This document shows, in pieces, positions 1 through 12,069 of a stretch of DNA of 64,000 bases. Under the pieces are notes generated by a model. It worked only from the letters and a program-made list of their open reading frames with translations, was not told where the DNA came from and made no database searches. Source of the stretch: Tricholoma matsutake (lineage: Eukaryota; Basidiomycota; Agaricomycetes; Agaricales; Tricholomataceae); contig AP026538.1 of the NCBI GenBank assembly GCA_026075535.2, forward strand, positions 744,001 to 808,000, in the 5' to 3' direction. Made by a program: the position numbers and the translations under genes. Every line of letters begins with the position of its first letter. Position 1 is the first letter of the stretch.

Positions 1-470
1 TGAAGCCATATTCTGAAGACAGGGATGACATGTACCCCGAGCTCGGAGGTCCTTTCAATTAAACATCCACGTGAAAATCACGTACGCGTACTGTCACGTG
101 ATATTGACAATGTGACTCATTGCATACTCGTAAGTGATATCCATTCGGTATGTCAAATCATCTAAACGTTATGTAATGAACGCAATGTAATCGTCCGATG
201 AGTCCAATATTCAACGTGTGGAAGTAGTACGTTCAACACTGACAGTCCCGACGTTTGTATATGTGCACTTAATATCAGTATTATGTACTATTAGTAAATA
301 TTACTTATATACGAGATTCCAAATATAGCCAACGTCATTACATAAATACAAAACAAATATGATTAATTAATTGTCTGCATCGATTTGTTCAGGAAAAGTG
401 ACAGACACTGGAATGCCGCATGATATGCAAATCTTCGCGCTCTGCAGAAATCTGAGGGAAAGGCCGCAAG
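1..470. other. Left edge, no gene seen
   Basis: No convincing coding sequence. Three CACGTG palindromes lie between about 67 and 101, which could be bHLH-type sites but are too short to assign. The rest is AT-rich sequence. Confidence 0.4.
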
Positions 471-860
471 TTAATTCTGACTCAGATGCATCAGGGATTG
501 GACATACCTCAAAACGGCAGCTTTTGCGGCCTCTCTGTCAGCCGGTTGAAGATTGACCACATCATCGTGTTTCCCACACTTCAACACCAAAAGCTTGCTG
601 GGCCATCCGACGTTCTCACAAATCGCCCTCAAAGCTTTATTCTTCCTTCCAGAGTCGGGGCAGTACGTGTACTTGAGGACGAATTGTTGTTCATCATCAT
701 TATCATCAGGGATGAAGATATAGCTTTGGCGGATACGACTGTTGCCACCTAGGACAGTATCAACAACAGGATGGCAAAGTCCTCTGTGGTTGGAATGAGA
801 AAGTGTCGAGACAGAGATGGTTTGGAATGACAGCTTCTCATACGAAAAGAACATGGCTGT
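471..860 (-). CDS. Hypothetical protein, last exon
   Basis: The exon begins just after a good acceptor (pyrimidine tract, then TTGCAG, near 861 on the minus strand) and stays open for about 130 codons to a TAA at 471-473. The product has an ordered feel: an FFSYEKLSFQTISVSTL segment, then SNHRGLCHPVVDTVLG, an acidic PDDNDDEQQ stretch and FVLKYTYCPDSGRKNKALRAI (first 19 residues of interest end at LRA). I do not know its function. The wording resembles uncharacterised multicopy families of Agaricomycetes, but that is memory only. Upstream exons should lie to the right of 860; I could not place a start codon. It may belong to the same kind of mobile or multicopy family as the gene at 1,420-5,785. 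Confidence 0.45.
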   Translation of the reverse strand, partial: TAMFFSYEKLSFQTISVSTLSHSNHRGLCHPVVDTVLGGNSRIRQSYIFIPDDNDDEQQFVLKYTYCPDSGRKNKALRAICENVGWPSKLLVLKCGKHDDVVNLQPADREAAKAAVLRYVQSLMHLSQN

Positions 861-1419
861 AACCTGCAAGATGAGGTTGAATGTACAGATTTTTTTTGGA
901 GATCATTGGACGGGCATGGTAGTAGAATGCAGGTCTAGAAGTGTACTAGGCGAAGATCATCCCTATCGGCTGCCTATAAAGCCTTGCCATTGCCCTTTGT
1001 ACCATTGTGACGACAAAGCTGTCTTTTCAACAAGGATATTCTGTACTCCAAAAGGGATCTGCATATTATTGCCAATTGGGTGAGCGGAGCTTTAAAGCTT
1101 GTGGTCAGATCATCATGTGCAAGTTGAATTCATACTTGCCTGCCTACGTATACAGTACTTAACACTGCTCGCAATGTGTGATATGAGGAACTTCCGCATT
1201 GTTCTAATGAAAGCATACCACTTAGCACTTATCCATGACTGTCCCATGGTGACTTTTATACTACTGTGCACTGTAACAGATTGGGTTATATAAGGCTTAG
1301 GCAATGGGGAGGCGATGAGGAGCATAGCAGCGAGTCAACAAGCTAACTGATATTTGGTGGTAAGTCTGAACAGTTGGAGATCAGGTGTAAAGAATTCCTA
1401 CTTTATCCAACCAAGTTAA
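861..1419. other. Intergenic, possible upstream exons
   Basis: Possible 5' exons of the 471-860 gene would lie here on the minus strand, but no reading frame is convincing. Nothing else is recognised. Confidence 0.3.
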
Positions 1420-4400
1420 TTAAGTCGGACCCAAAGATCCTCCAGCAGGCGCAGGGTTTTTCTTATGTTTCACGCCACCTCTTGTTCCTCGCTTCTTTAA
1501 AAAGGGGAATCCCGGCTGTCTGTCTGACACTTGCTCACGAAAATTTGTGTTATGATTGTCGTCCAGTCTATCTTCAATCTGGTCATGGAGTTGAACACCA
1601 GCATGTTGAAAGATGGGCAACACATTTGAGGTGGGTGGGTGGTCGCCTGGAGATGGACCATAACAGTGCACTTGCAAAGGCGATGAATGTTCTGTCAATT
1701 GATGACCAATAGGAAACATACCCCAAGGTGCATTTCCCATTATAGGAGATGCATAGTAGGACGGCTGATATCTATGAACCATCAGTTCCGTTGCAGGACT
1801 AACCAGATAAACCCATGAAGATGATGTAAATGCCCCAGCTGGGAGTAGAGAGGGGTTCCAGTTCAGGAAAGGAACAGGCGGGAAGGGCCAGGGGTTGTGA
1901 ACAGGTCCAGATTCATGTACTGGCAGCAATTCCAGGAGATGATGGTTTTCTGCATGGTAGCGTTCATGTCCCCGATAATCACTTTGATCATTAGAGAAGC
2001 AGGGGTCCCGGAAACGAGACACAAATGAGTTTGATGGCCTTCCATTGTCACAAGACGATGTCCGAGGTCGATGGCGGCGAAGTTCCGCTTGGTACAGTTC
2101 CTGGCCTTGGGGTTGATCCCACCGGCTTCTACAAGGAGACGACGACCGAGATCTACCTGCTCTGTGAGGTTGTTGGCTCTGAGATGGTGATGAGGGTGCT
2201 GCAGCAGATGGTCTTCGTTCATTATGTGTTCTCCTAGGGGATGGTGACCGAAATTGCCGATGAGGTCCTCTGTACTGTTGGGATTGATCCCGACATAGTA
2301 ACGGTAACTCAGGAACTGCTAACCTAGAGGACTGATGATTTTGGTCTCAAATGGCTGCTGGGCGTGAGGAATGTCGATTGCCATTTTGCCTCATGTCAGG
2401 GTATTGTGGTTGCCATACACCAGGGTGATGGCTGGTATCATTCAGGCTGAGCAATCTGGAGACCAACGGTTGGTTGCTGGTAGGTTCGGTAACACCAGTT
2501 GGCGTCCAGCAGTTACTTGCTCTGCTTGCAGCAGCACGGTATACATCTTTTGACACAAACTTGCAACATAAATGCACCCCTGGCAGCAAAAGTTGGTCCA
2601 CGAGATAGCCTCTTAGCATTACTGCTGCGTCGATGCTGGCAGCAGCCAGCCATACCGTTTGTCCACCTATGGTAACAGTTTGCGCGATGTGCGTTATGCT
2701 CAGCACACAACTTGGCGGTAGCAAGTTGAAGAGCGAATGTTCAACAATGGACCAAGGTTCAGACACTGCGAGCAAGGCTATTTGTAAGTATTCTGAGGGT
2801 AATTTTGACCCTTCGGACACATAAAAACTCATTTCACCATCAACATCAGCTATGATAGAAAGAGGTTCAGGTTCAGGAGAACCGAGGGACACAGGGGTTC
2901 CTGGATCATCGCAGTCCACTTCCATGGGGAGCAGTACAGATGCAGGCGCAATTGGGCTAGAAGATGCATTTGATAGGCCAGGTTTCATTAATGGAGGTGT
3001 CGCAGCAGAATCAACAGTGACCAGCTTTTCAAATTCTTCTTTGGCATCCATGGACACATCACCTGGACTAGAAAGTATAAATTGCAAGGATTGGACCAGG
3101 GCAGAACATGTAACTGCAGATCTAGTATGACTGCATTCCACATCCAAGGTGAGCGGATCAGGAATGGGTGTAACAAAGGCAAAAGCTGCATCCGGTAAAC
3201 CGAGCTTTGTAGTAGAACTTTCAACTTCCTCTTCCTGATCCATTTGCATATCCATAGGTGGTGCAAGTTGTGCCAAAGATTGAACCAGGGCTGAATGTAT
3301 AGCAACAGATTTAGCACCGCCGTGCTCAAAATCCGAGTGGGGGAAACTTGGAACGGGCGCTATCACTGGACAAACAGCAACCATCTTTCCTACTTCATCG
3401 CATGCATGCATCGGCACGTTATTTGAACGAAGGCATGGCGAGGGTGGGACTGGCACCGAACACATAACTGCATCACTTCCCAGAACTTCAAAATTGCTGC
3501 CGTCAATCTCTTTGCCAGGAGAAGACAGAGAAGAGGAATCTGGCGCTGCCATAGCTGCATCTTCTGGCGTGTTCATCAGGTGCAGATCATCTACTAACAA
3601 CGTTCTGGCTGATAAATCAGGGACCACAGCAGTTTGGGGTACTGGGTCAATTATCTTAGCACTTGAGGTCGATACCAACGTGTTGGCCTCCTGTACCTCT
3701 GAGCTAACACCGATTGATGTAGTGGGATTAGAATGGAAAGTTGGAAGTGCCAAAGCCGTTTGAACTCTAGATAAATGTAAGTGGGAGGAAAGAAAAGACT
3801 AGGGAAGAGAATGACCTGTTCATAGATATTGTATCAATAGTATCACCTTTATCTGCTGCACGCCTATGACCTTCTTTCCTAGGATCTACATCAGTCCCAT
3901 TGTTCAATGGGTGACAGTAGGGGGAAGGTAGCTGGCTCAAGTTATTCCGATCCTTGTGAGTATCTTGCATTGCCCTATCTACCTCATCACCAGACAAGCC
4001 TGCTTGATACACGAAGGTGTTGTCCGAGACTCGCTGAGGGGAAATATCTGTAAGAAAACTAGCTACCGTACTTTTGCTGACCTGAGAGGCGGAATTCATT
4101 ATTGTTCCAGATTGAGGAGGACCTCGGCCATGCGGCAGCACAACATGTTCGTCGTGAATGGGCGAGGAAAGGCCAGCTTGCAATGCCAAAGAGGTTACTT
4201 TTGGCAGTGGGGCAGGTATACCTACTTTGTCAGGCATCCGAGTTCGGTAGACCCACCGGGAAGCCTTGCGCTGTCTCCAACCCCGATCGGTCTTCTCCAC
4301 GTAAACGATATCCGGTGCAGGCAACCCGAAAATCTGGACATCTGAGGCATATTCAGGAGGCACATCTATAGCCTTAGAGAAGCTCAATTTGCGAAAGTTT

Positions 4401-5785
4401 TCTCGGTCATAGTAGATACATCTTCTATGCGTTTTTTTTTTCCCAACATTTTTTAAAATGGGGTTACTTGGGCTGCCATCCGAAATCCATTTTGACCACT
4501 TCTTACCTGGTGCAATGGGCTGCACAGGGGGTGGTTTCAGCCATGGAATTCTACAAGGATCAAGAATCTGATATTCCAGAGGGGTTGCAGCATATCAAGG
4601 ATTTTTAGGATCAAACGTCTTCCATGATTCAACATCAGATTCCTCATCATCTCCTGCAACGAAAGTGGGAAATGCGGGCTCGATGGTTGGAGGAGGTGGC
4701 ATTGTCACACCTACAATCAAACCAGTCCATCCTTGAGTGGCGGATGATGATAGCTCACGGTCCTGAGCAACTGGATTCAGATATTGGGTTGGAGCAGGAA
4801 GAAAGTCGGTGGGTGTTGGTATAGCTCAGCCAGATCACAGGGCAATGTGGTCGAAGCCATTATGTGTGGGTTGAAGTAAAAGCACATCCGTACCTAGCAG
4901 AAAATCGGAGGAGCATTCGGCAGTTTTAAAAACATTACGCTCGCAGCTGGTGAGCTCATGAATCACAAAACATGGCATGCCTTTGCACATGGCCCATATC
5001 GCATCTCGGTCATCCAAACCGTTGATCCACATCCCCATATAATCCTCACATGCAGGTGGAATGGATCCGCTGCATAACATGTCCATGGTCACCTCGTCAG
5101 CTAAAACCAATCTTGCCATGATGAGCCAGGCAGCGCGATCTTTGATTCCACGCTGTATCCTGGCAATGCAATCAACTGCAACGGCAAACGCCCGAATGCG
5201 TCTCAGGACAACGATTTCATCAACTGAAGGGTACAGCGGACGGCTCTCCCACAAATCAGCTCGACAATCCGTGATCTTCGAACAACTTGACATCTTGGCT
5301 TCGAGATAGTTCAGTTGAAACATGAGAGCATCTATCCATTCTGTTTCAATCATCCCTTCGTCTGCCAATGTGCTGCGCCATTTTTGGTGCAACAGGGCGA
5401 ATTCTGGGCATTCAGATTGTCGTTTGAAGCCTGATGCTTGTCGCAGGATAAACCCGCGCCATGGTGTTTGTTCGAACAATAGCTGTGGTGAGACCATAGG
5501 GTCATATCGACCAAGATGACCATCATATCTTCGCTGCATCTCATCTGAACGACAGCTCACTTGAAAATCGGCAGGAGGCACACCAGGGTAGAAAGCTGCT
5601 TGGGAAGAATTAGGGGACCATAGTTCCCAAACACGGCGCCCAGAGGCCACAAGTCAACCTGAATGTTGGCGAAATTGGGGTAGCTTAAAACGAAGTGTAT
5701 CATCAACAAGCGGCAAATGATCATAACCATGGATGCTGAGCAAACGGGGAGTGGGGAAAAAGCAAGAATCAAATCCTTGGTTCAT
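1420..5785 (-). pseudogene. Large uncharacterised gene broken by five TGA codons
   Basis: One reading frame runs from an ATG at 5,783-5,785 to a TAA at 1,420-1,422, about 1,440 codons. It needs one 49-nt intron (3,767-3,815, GT-AG); splicing joins the two frames exactly and leaves an Arg codon across the junction. The frame is interrupted only by TGA, at 5,654-5,656, 4,835-4,837, 4,826-4,828, 4,595-4,597 and 2,347-2,349. Protein-like sequence continues through each stop. The N-terminal ~420 residues are globular, with many Trp and Cys. The middle is Pro- and Ser-rich and acidic; a second globular patch lies near 2,500-2,850; the tail is rich in Arg, Ser, Gln and Pro. I recall similar uncharacterised Agaricomycete proteins but no function. 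Every TGA is one C-to-T step from CGA (Arg), so CpG decay of a once intact gene is likely. TGA recoding is the alternative and is unlikely here. Confidence 0.75.
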
Positions 5786-8261
5786 GACTCAAAATGTGAT
5801 TGTTTGAGAGCAGCGATAATCCGCGCTTGTTTTAGTATGCTTGGATAGCAGTGGAATGGACCCGCGCTCAGTAGAGATGTCTGGTAGAAGTGAGTATCTA
5901 CGTTAACATCATAGTAGAATGTTGAATAGTTTAAACACTAATTCCAGCTCCGAATCACCGGACTTTGAAGTGGTACTGGCAATTGGCAATATTGATAACC
6001 TAAACTTAGTAAGTACTAAGTAAGTGGGTGACTTCCCGTAGCATCTGGAAACACAGATTTTGGTTTCAAATCGCATTTGCCGAGCTGATGGGTGATACGT
6101 GAGAGTGCCCTAAGACCCCTGGAAAATACTTTGCACTCTGAAAGTGTTGTAAACTTTAAATCTGAACAAGGCCTCCCCCCCCCTGCACCTGAGTTATTAC
6201 ATAACGTAGCTGACTATTACTATCATATCATACCATTTCGAATTGTTCAGCCAGGCCTGTGACCTGTGACCTGCGACAAGCAGAAATTTTCGGCCAAAAT
6301 TTCGTGGAATGGCTGCCACGCTCGCAATTTGGAACATACAACCTACAGGTGGTTTCGGCCAAACTTGGTGTGACATGGGTTCGATTTCAGCCACGTCCAG
6401 ATGTGTGATGCATGACGGCCGAACAGTACCGTAAGTAGTATGTAGTACCTCATAAGCCTCACAATCGACGTCCATCGCCATTCTTTCAATATGCTAATCA
6501 CCTGCTACCAGATAGTACTACCTTCTCATGTTCAAACATTCATAGCTCAAGCCACCTGCTCAATGCGCCATGAAATTGGTCAACTGCCATCTCTGCATGC
6601 ATAGCCTCTGTGGAAGAGAACTGTGACATCAACTATAGCTAAACCATGAGAGCACCTCTGTGCTCAATTATGGTTGCTCCGTGTGCTCCAGGCTGTCATA
6701 CCCATGGACGTAAGGCTTTGGAGATTTGAACAGTTGAGCACGGGAAACTGCTGCTACGATACCTGGTAACAATGATGGTGTCCTCGTATAAATTACTTTT
6801 TGACTTGCTTGTGAGAGCACCTTGTGACCCATGCACAGGATACCGCTGCAATGTGTCTCTCTTTAGTGTCCTGGCTTCTTGTTCAACACATACCTCACAG
6901 TTTTTTTCATGCCGAATGGCGGCCTGACATTATTGAAACTGGAAACAACCAGAAGTCCATGTTGCTGGTGACCATAGAACTGTTACCAACATAGGCTCAG
7001 TCAAAATAGCTCCCAGATGTGGTATCATATCAATACAGATGCTAAAGTCTTCTCTCGGTAGGGTGACATTGCGCCTGGACGTCCTCACCACATCACCCGG
7101 TGTGTCTATTCTCTCAACTATACGCATTGGTGCAGTTCAGGCACAAGGACTTTGACACTACTCATTACAATGCCATGCAAAGTTTTTCATGACGCTGGAA
7201 GGGGGAGCCGTATGATACAGAGGATGGGATGGTATCACGATAAAGGTCTAGTCAACCGATGCCCAATTAACAAACTGCTAGCAGTACCAGAACCTACCCA
7301 GAAGGCCTCCCCCTCGGCTTAGCGAAAGCCAGCTACTGGTCACCGCCTTTCATTCAGATTTGACGGATGCACTTATGTTGAACTTTGGAATTCAATGCTT
7401 TTCCCGAAGTAGCAAATAAGTACTTGTTTTAAGGCGATCGGCTCACCAAGCGTGAATCCTGCCACTTGTCTGCCCTTCAGGGAGGCAGCTAAACATCGCC
7501 CTCAATGATCAATGATTAATAACTATACCCCGAGCGAGAAGAATGCCAGCTGTTCAGCATCTTAGCAAAAATTCTCATTGTTGGTTGGCTGTACACACTT
7601 AATGCCCACCTTAGGTGGGAGCAACACTATCTGAATAACCTATCGTTGCTATTTGAATTCCGAAAACAATTTGTGGTTCACGTTTGTGCCTCGGGTGCAT
7701 GGCGATTTCCTTATTGATGTCAAAAAAATGGTAACCATTCAAGCCTGAGGTACAATAATGGGAAGATTGTTTCTGGAACTCGGGACGGCATAGATTTGAT
7801 CGCTGCCAGCACCTCGCCACTTCCCGGCCCTTCGAGAGGAGGCTTGATCATCTGTGGCGCTCTCTCGGGATCCGGTTGTAGCATTAACAGTGGGAAGTAC
7901 GTTGTATGACCCACTGCAGTGGGTCAATCCAGCTATGCTCATCATGACTATGGGCGTTTGCAGGCTGCTAACCATCACCAACCATCAGCTTGTTTTTTAG
8001 GACCCTAGCTGTACACATAATATGATCCCAGCTCATTCTATCTGCATGCTCTAGAACTAAAAATCATATAGGTGGCATTCTGAGCTCTTCAGCGAGACCA
8101 ATAGCACCTTCCATCGACAATATTCCCCTGCTACACTCCCCTGCTCTTTTTTGTACTCATGCCTTTCATTCATTTCCAAGCTTAAACTTCAGGCTGACAG
8201 TACTAGTAATGTGTACACGCAACAACTTCATGAAAGTGAAATTTAAAAGCTACATTGGTAT
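5786..8261. other. Intergenic, no gene seen
   Basis: About 2.5 kb without a credible coding frame on either strand. There is a short C run near 6,175. Open frames here are short and lack splice partners or compositional support. Confidence 0.4.
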
Positions 8262-8669
8262 TCAATTATCACAATAGTATACATTGGAATAATCTCTGTG
8301 CAAGTCTTTGTCAGGTATCTCACCATCTACCCAATGATCATCCTCGAGCACAACATAATCTTCTTCATCATCGTTTCCGCCACCACATTTCGCTTTGTCA
8401 TCATGGCTCTCGATCAACTCGTATGCGCCAGTATCTTCATCGATAACGTTCTGACTAGTCCCCATCATTTCATCCAACTGAGAGTCTATGAAATGAGTAA
8501 TCTTCTCCATGCTCATGTCACATGCAGTGCTTACCTCCGCTTCCCAATGTTCAGATGCTTCCATTGCGTCTAGATTATCTGGATGCAGCTTGTTTGGTAG
8601 GCCTTGAGCAATCAACTCCACAAAGCCCTCCACAGCAATGTCTTGCGAGAATTCCATAATGTCTTCCAC
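8262..8669 (-). CDS. Hypothetical acidic protein, C-terminal exon
   Basis: An open frame of about 135 codons ends at 8,262. It is preceded by an acceptor-like TTTCACAG just upstream (about 8,671-8,678 in minus orientation), so it is probably an internal-to-last exon rather than a whole gene. The first in-frame ATG is near 8,657. The product is acidic, with a MEASEHWEAEV helix-like stretch and a tail rich in Asp and Glu (DDEEDYVVLEDDHW). No catalytic motif is visible. Upstream coding sequence may include the frame near 8,700-8,780, but the splice phases did not agree. It could be a remnant of a transposon-encoded protein; I cannot name it. Confidence 0.35.
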   Translation of the reverse strand: MEDIMEFSQDIAVEGFVELIAQGLPNKLHPDNLDAMEASEHWEAEVSTACDMSMEKITHFIDSQLDEMMGTSQNVIDEDTGAYELIESHDDKAKCGGGNDDEEDYVVLEDDHWVDGEIPDKDLHRDYSNVYYCDN

Positions 8670-9257
8670 CCTGTGAAATAATTTTCAGTGATTGATTTGG
8701 TAGTCGCACAGAATTCGGCCCACATTCTTTTCTCCAGATTCTCTTTGAAGATAACCACATATAATGATTTCATATTGGATAGAAGGCAGTTGGTAGTCTC
8801 TCAGGAAAATGCATGACTTGCCAGGGCAAGAGAGCCTAATACTTAAGGATGCCACCTATCTTTGTTACCGTTCACAAAGGGGGGGTCATAATCAAGGCCA
8901 TGTAACATAAAGGAAGGCTAGATAGAAAGGGAAGTTAATGATTGTATTTTCGCTTGGTTTGAAGCCATGTAACGTTTAATGCACATTTCCCATTTCTATA
9001 TTCATATGTTTGATCTCAGGATATGCCTGAATATCTGTCATGCAAAGGAAGTACATATACCGTGACCTGTAACTATTAGGCCTTTGGCCTAATCACGACA
9101 TCTGCTCGGTCGGCTGGGACGTCCATGATTGGCAGACAATGGGAGAATACTCCAAGTTCAACTTGAAGTTATCACTCAAGTTCGGATGTGAAACTTTGGA
9201 AGTCGGATAAAAGAACTTCGAACCTGCCAGTGGCCACTACTACTACACTACTAGGAT
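8670..9257. other. Intergenic, possible SUN gene promoter
   Basis: No coding sequence recognised. The right part should hold the promoter and 5' leader of the SUN-domain gene. No clear TATA element is visible. Confidence 0.3.
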
Positions 9258-10351
9258 ATGAGCACATCATTTCGTACCACGTCCAGTGTGAATGAATCAT
9301 TATTCCTTCCCCCGAGATTCGCCAATGCTGCAGTGAACAGAAGGCCGCCAGCACAAGGCAAGGTTGGTAACTTCTGGCAATCTACATAGTTCAATTTGCT
9401 GATAATCTTCTAGGTATGGCCAGTTTGGAGAGGTCAGTATTGGCCTTTACTTGTACATATAAAGCTAATCTTGAACTGATAGGTCCTCGACTGCGCCAGT
9501 CTTCGTCCCTTAAACCCCAACCCGAGTCATCTGAATCCTCCTTTTATGATGAAGATGAAGCTGTTGACATCGAGGACAGCATGCTAGACAAGGATCAGAG
9601 CCAGAAGTTTCCTCTCCAGGATTGGGGAGGCTTTCTTTTTGTTAGGTGTCTGTGGTGGGGTGTGGTCCTGATGTTGGGTTCGTGCGCTATATCTTCCAGA
9701 GATCACGCTCAAAGGATCACAAGCTTGGAGCAAGTGCTTCACCGCTTGTTGCGTGATTCCGTCGGACAGCAGGATTTTGCACTTCGATATAATGGTGGCC
9801 ATGTCATCTATAACCTTATGACACTGAATCAGAGTACCAGCACCCCTTCCAATGGTCCCATTGTGGCTCTTGATGATGACTTGCGTGTTGGGCGTTGTTG
9901 GAGATTTGATGGCTGTTCGGGACAACTGGGCATCGCTTTGTCGGAGCGTATTAGCATTTCCCACATCACCATTGATCATGTCACTAAAGAACTAGTGTCG
10001 AACATCAGGCAAGCTCCTCAGATGATTATCCTGTGGGGAGTTGAGGTCAGACAGGCAGATGAAGCTACAGACAAGTTGGTGCTTCCTGATATCGCTGGCA
10101 CGACATCGGACATTCTACAATCACGACAGTCCCCCCCCATACACGGTGGCCTCTCATACATTCCCCTGGCATTGTTTAATTATGACATTGATGCTCAATC
10201 CAACATACAAACCTCCACTGTTTTCGCCTCTGTTGCTACCATGAATACCACTTTTGACAGTGTTGTGGTTGATGTTCTTGATAATTGGGGTGGTAGTTCA
10301 ACATGTCTTTATCGTGTGCATGTTCATGGGCACTCTGCCTCCCTCTTTTAG
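9258..10351 (+). CDS. SUN-domain (Sad1/UNC-84) membrane protein
   Basis: Three exons: 9,258-9,362, 9,414-9,432 and 9,483-10,351, with GT-AG introns of 51 and 50 nt. All phases agree and give a 330-residue protein with no internal stop. The ATG at 9,258 is chosen because only this frame splices cleanly through the 19-nt exon. Residues ~1-75 are Ser-, Pro- and Asp/Glu-rich, followed by one membrane segment (GGFLFVRCLWWGVVLMLGS) and a short coiled region (ITSLEQVLHRLL). The C-terminal ~200 residues are a SUN domain: a FALRYNGGHVI lead-in, RCWRFDGCSGQLGIALS, ITIDHVTKEL, then FDSVVVDVLDNWGG and CLYRVHVHG. SUN proteins sit in the inner nuclear membrane and bind KASH partners in the perinuclear space, so a nuclear-envelope role is inferred. 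At 330 aa it is short for a Sad1 orthologue and may be a paralogue from a lineage-specific expansion. Confidence 0.85.
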
Positions 10352-12069
10352 CAAATTAATCCATCTGCGACATTTCTATGGTTCTACGATTAAGGAAGAT
10401 TGTCTCATACTATAGAGAAGTAAGGTACATAGTTAGTTAGATAAAGAACTGAACTCCTTAGGGCTATAGCTGACGAGGTGCTGTTAGTGATCCAGCTCCA
10501 TTGCAACTTACTAACAAGGGTCAAGAGTTTCAAAATATTTTGTAAACTGCCTCGGAATCTACGAGGAGCATACAGTTCTGCTTTGGAATTGAAATACACA
10601 TTGACTAACATATATTGAATCGATCTACAACATAAAATAATGATAAGATGAAGTGGTAGTGCTAGCAGAAAGAAGCCGAGTCGACAAGTGCCAAAAACAG
10701 GGAGTTTCAAAACTTTTCGTAACACTAGTCACGCGAACTTACACCTACTTAAGTACGCAGAGTCGAAAGATTCAAAATGTCACATTCTGTCACACATTTT
10801 GCATAGTCCTTCCACCCAATGCCTCGAAGACGTTATAAAACCCTAGTATTCTCAGGGTATGATCTAATGTATACATACAAGAGGCCATGAGCTTCCCAGG
10901 ATTTTTCAGATACTTCTGCCCTTTAGAGAACTGGATAAAGTCACAGGTGATCATTTTGATCTGTTAATTTGATGTCCCTCTTTGCTTCCACAACACCCAT
11001 CCTTCAAATGAGTTCATATATGGATTCACATCCAGTGTACCCTATAGTCTGAAAAAACTCCGAGAGCAAAAGCTGGCAAAATCGTTTGAGAAGTGTGGTG
11101 TTGAAACTCTCTACCATTTTGAATGCCACTACACGTGATAGTATAGCGTCTGGATATCAATTGAGATCAGGAGATCACTCAGGGTTGGAGGTACCAGGGA
11201 TGCCGGGATAATCATTGGATGCGAGAGATTGAGGTAGGTCCATTTGATGGAACTCGGTCAGACGCGCATGGGCTTTGGAACGTGTCACAATGGACGATAA
11301 GTAGCAGGTTTTTGGATAGATTCACGGTCAATGTGTGGTATGAGAAATCAGCATTCCACATACCTGCCTGAGTGTTAGGGGGTAGCTTTTAAGATCAGGA
11401 ATGCCATGGACGCATCAATATCATAGAAGAGAAAGGATTGTCACGATAGTTTGTGATGACAATGTTACCTCGCCAATCATATCCCTCCTTGAATGTCTGG
11501 TTTTGGATTCCGCAGATACTTTTATTGATGAGAGAAGATTATGGAGGGGTTGACAAACTTTCTGTTCATTCCGTCCAGCGCCTCTACGAGCTTTTTTAAT
11601 CGAATATTAGTAACCGTAGTTCTGGTTATCTTATCTGTTACCTTGTATTTCTACTGGCAAGCTGGAGATCCTAGGTCTTTGGTAATCCAGATTGGAATTA
11701 GCAACTATATTGCTTAGAGGATGTACGACTGCGAGCCATAATCTTCCAGGTGAGGCATACAGGACAGCAACATGGTATTAGAGGAATGACAAATTGTTGT
11801 CCGAGTCATGCGACTGGTACATGTATATAAATCCCAGTCAATGAATCATTCCGGGGAGCCAATGCTTGGCGAACCTTTATACAAACAAAGGATGGCTTAT
11901 TTCAAGAGATTACATAATCCATTACTAGCGAAGTTACTCTGAATCGAATCTTATGTAACTAAAAGTCTGTAAATCATTCAGAGTCAAACAACAAGCACCA
12001 GCAAACAAAAAACTTGTTGCTTGAACCAAACTTCATGATCAAGTTGAACAACGTCTTGGGCTCTTCGCG
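10352..12069. other. Non-coding stretch with a faint decayed coding trace
   Basis: No intact gene. On the minus strand around 11,400-11,510 a short run reads EGYDWRGNIVITNYRDN and NPFSSM before a stop, which looks like a decayed exon of an unidentified protein. The remainder has frequent stops in all frames. Confidence 0.3.

Noticed and set aside
1420..5785. TGA recoded as an amino acid
   Set aside because: The gag frame ends at a TGA, the four-exon membrane gene uses TGA as its stop, and the LINE has TAG as well as TGA; CpG decay is simpler.
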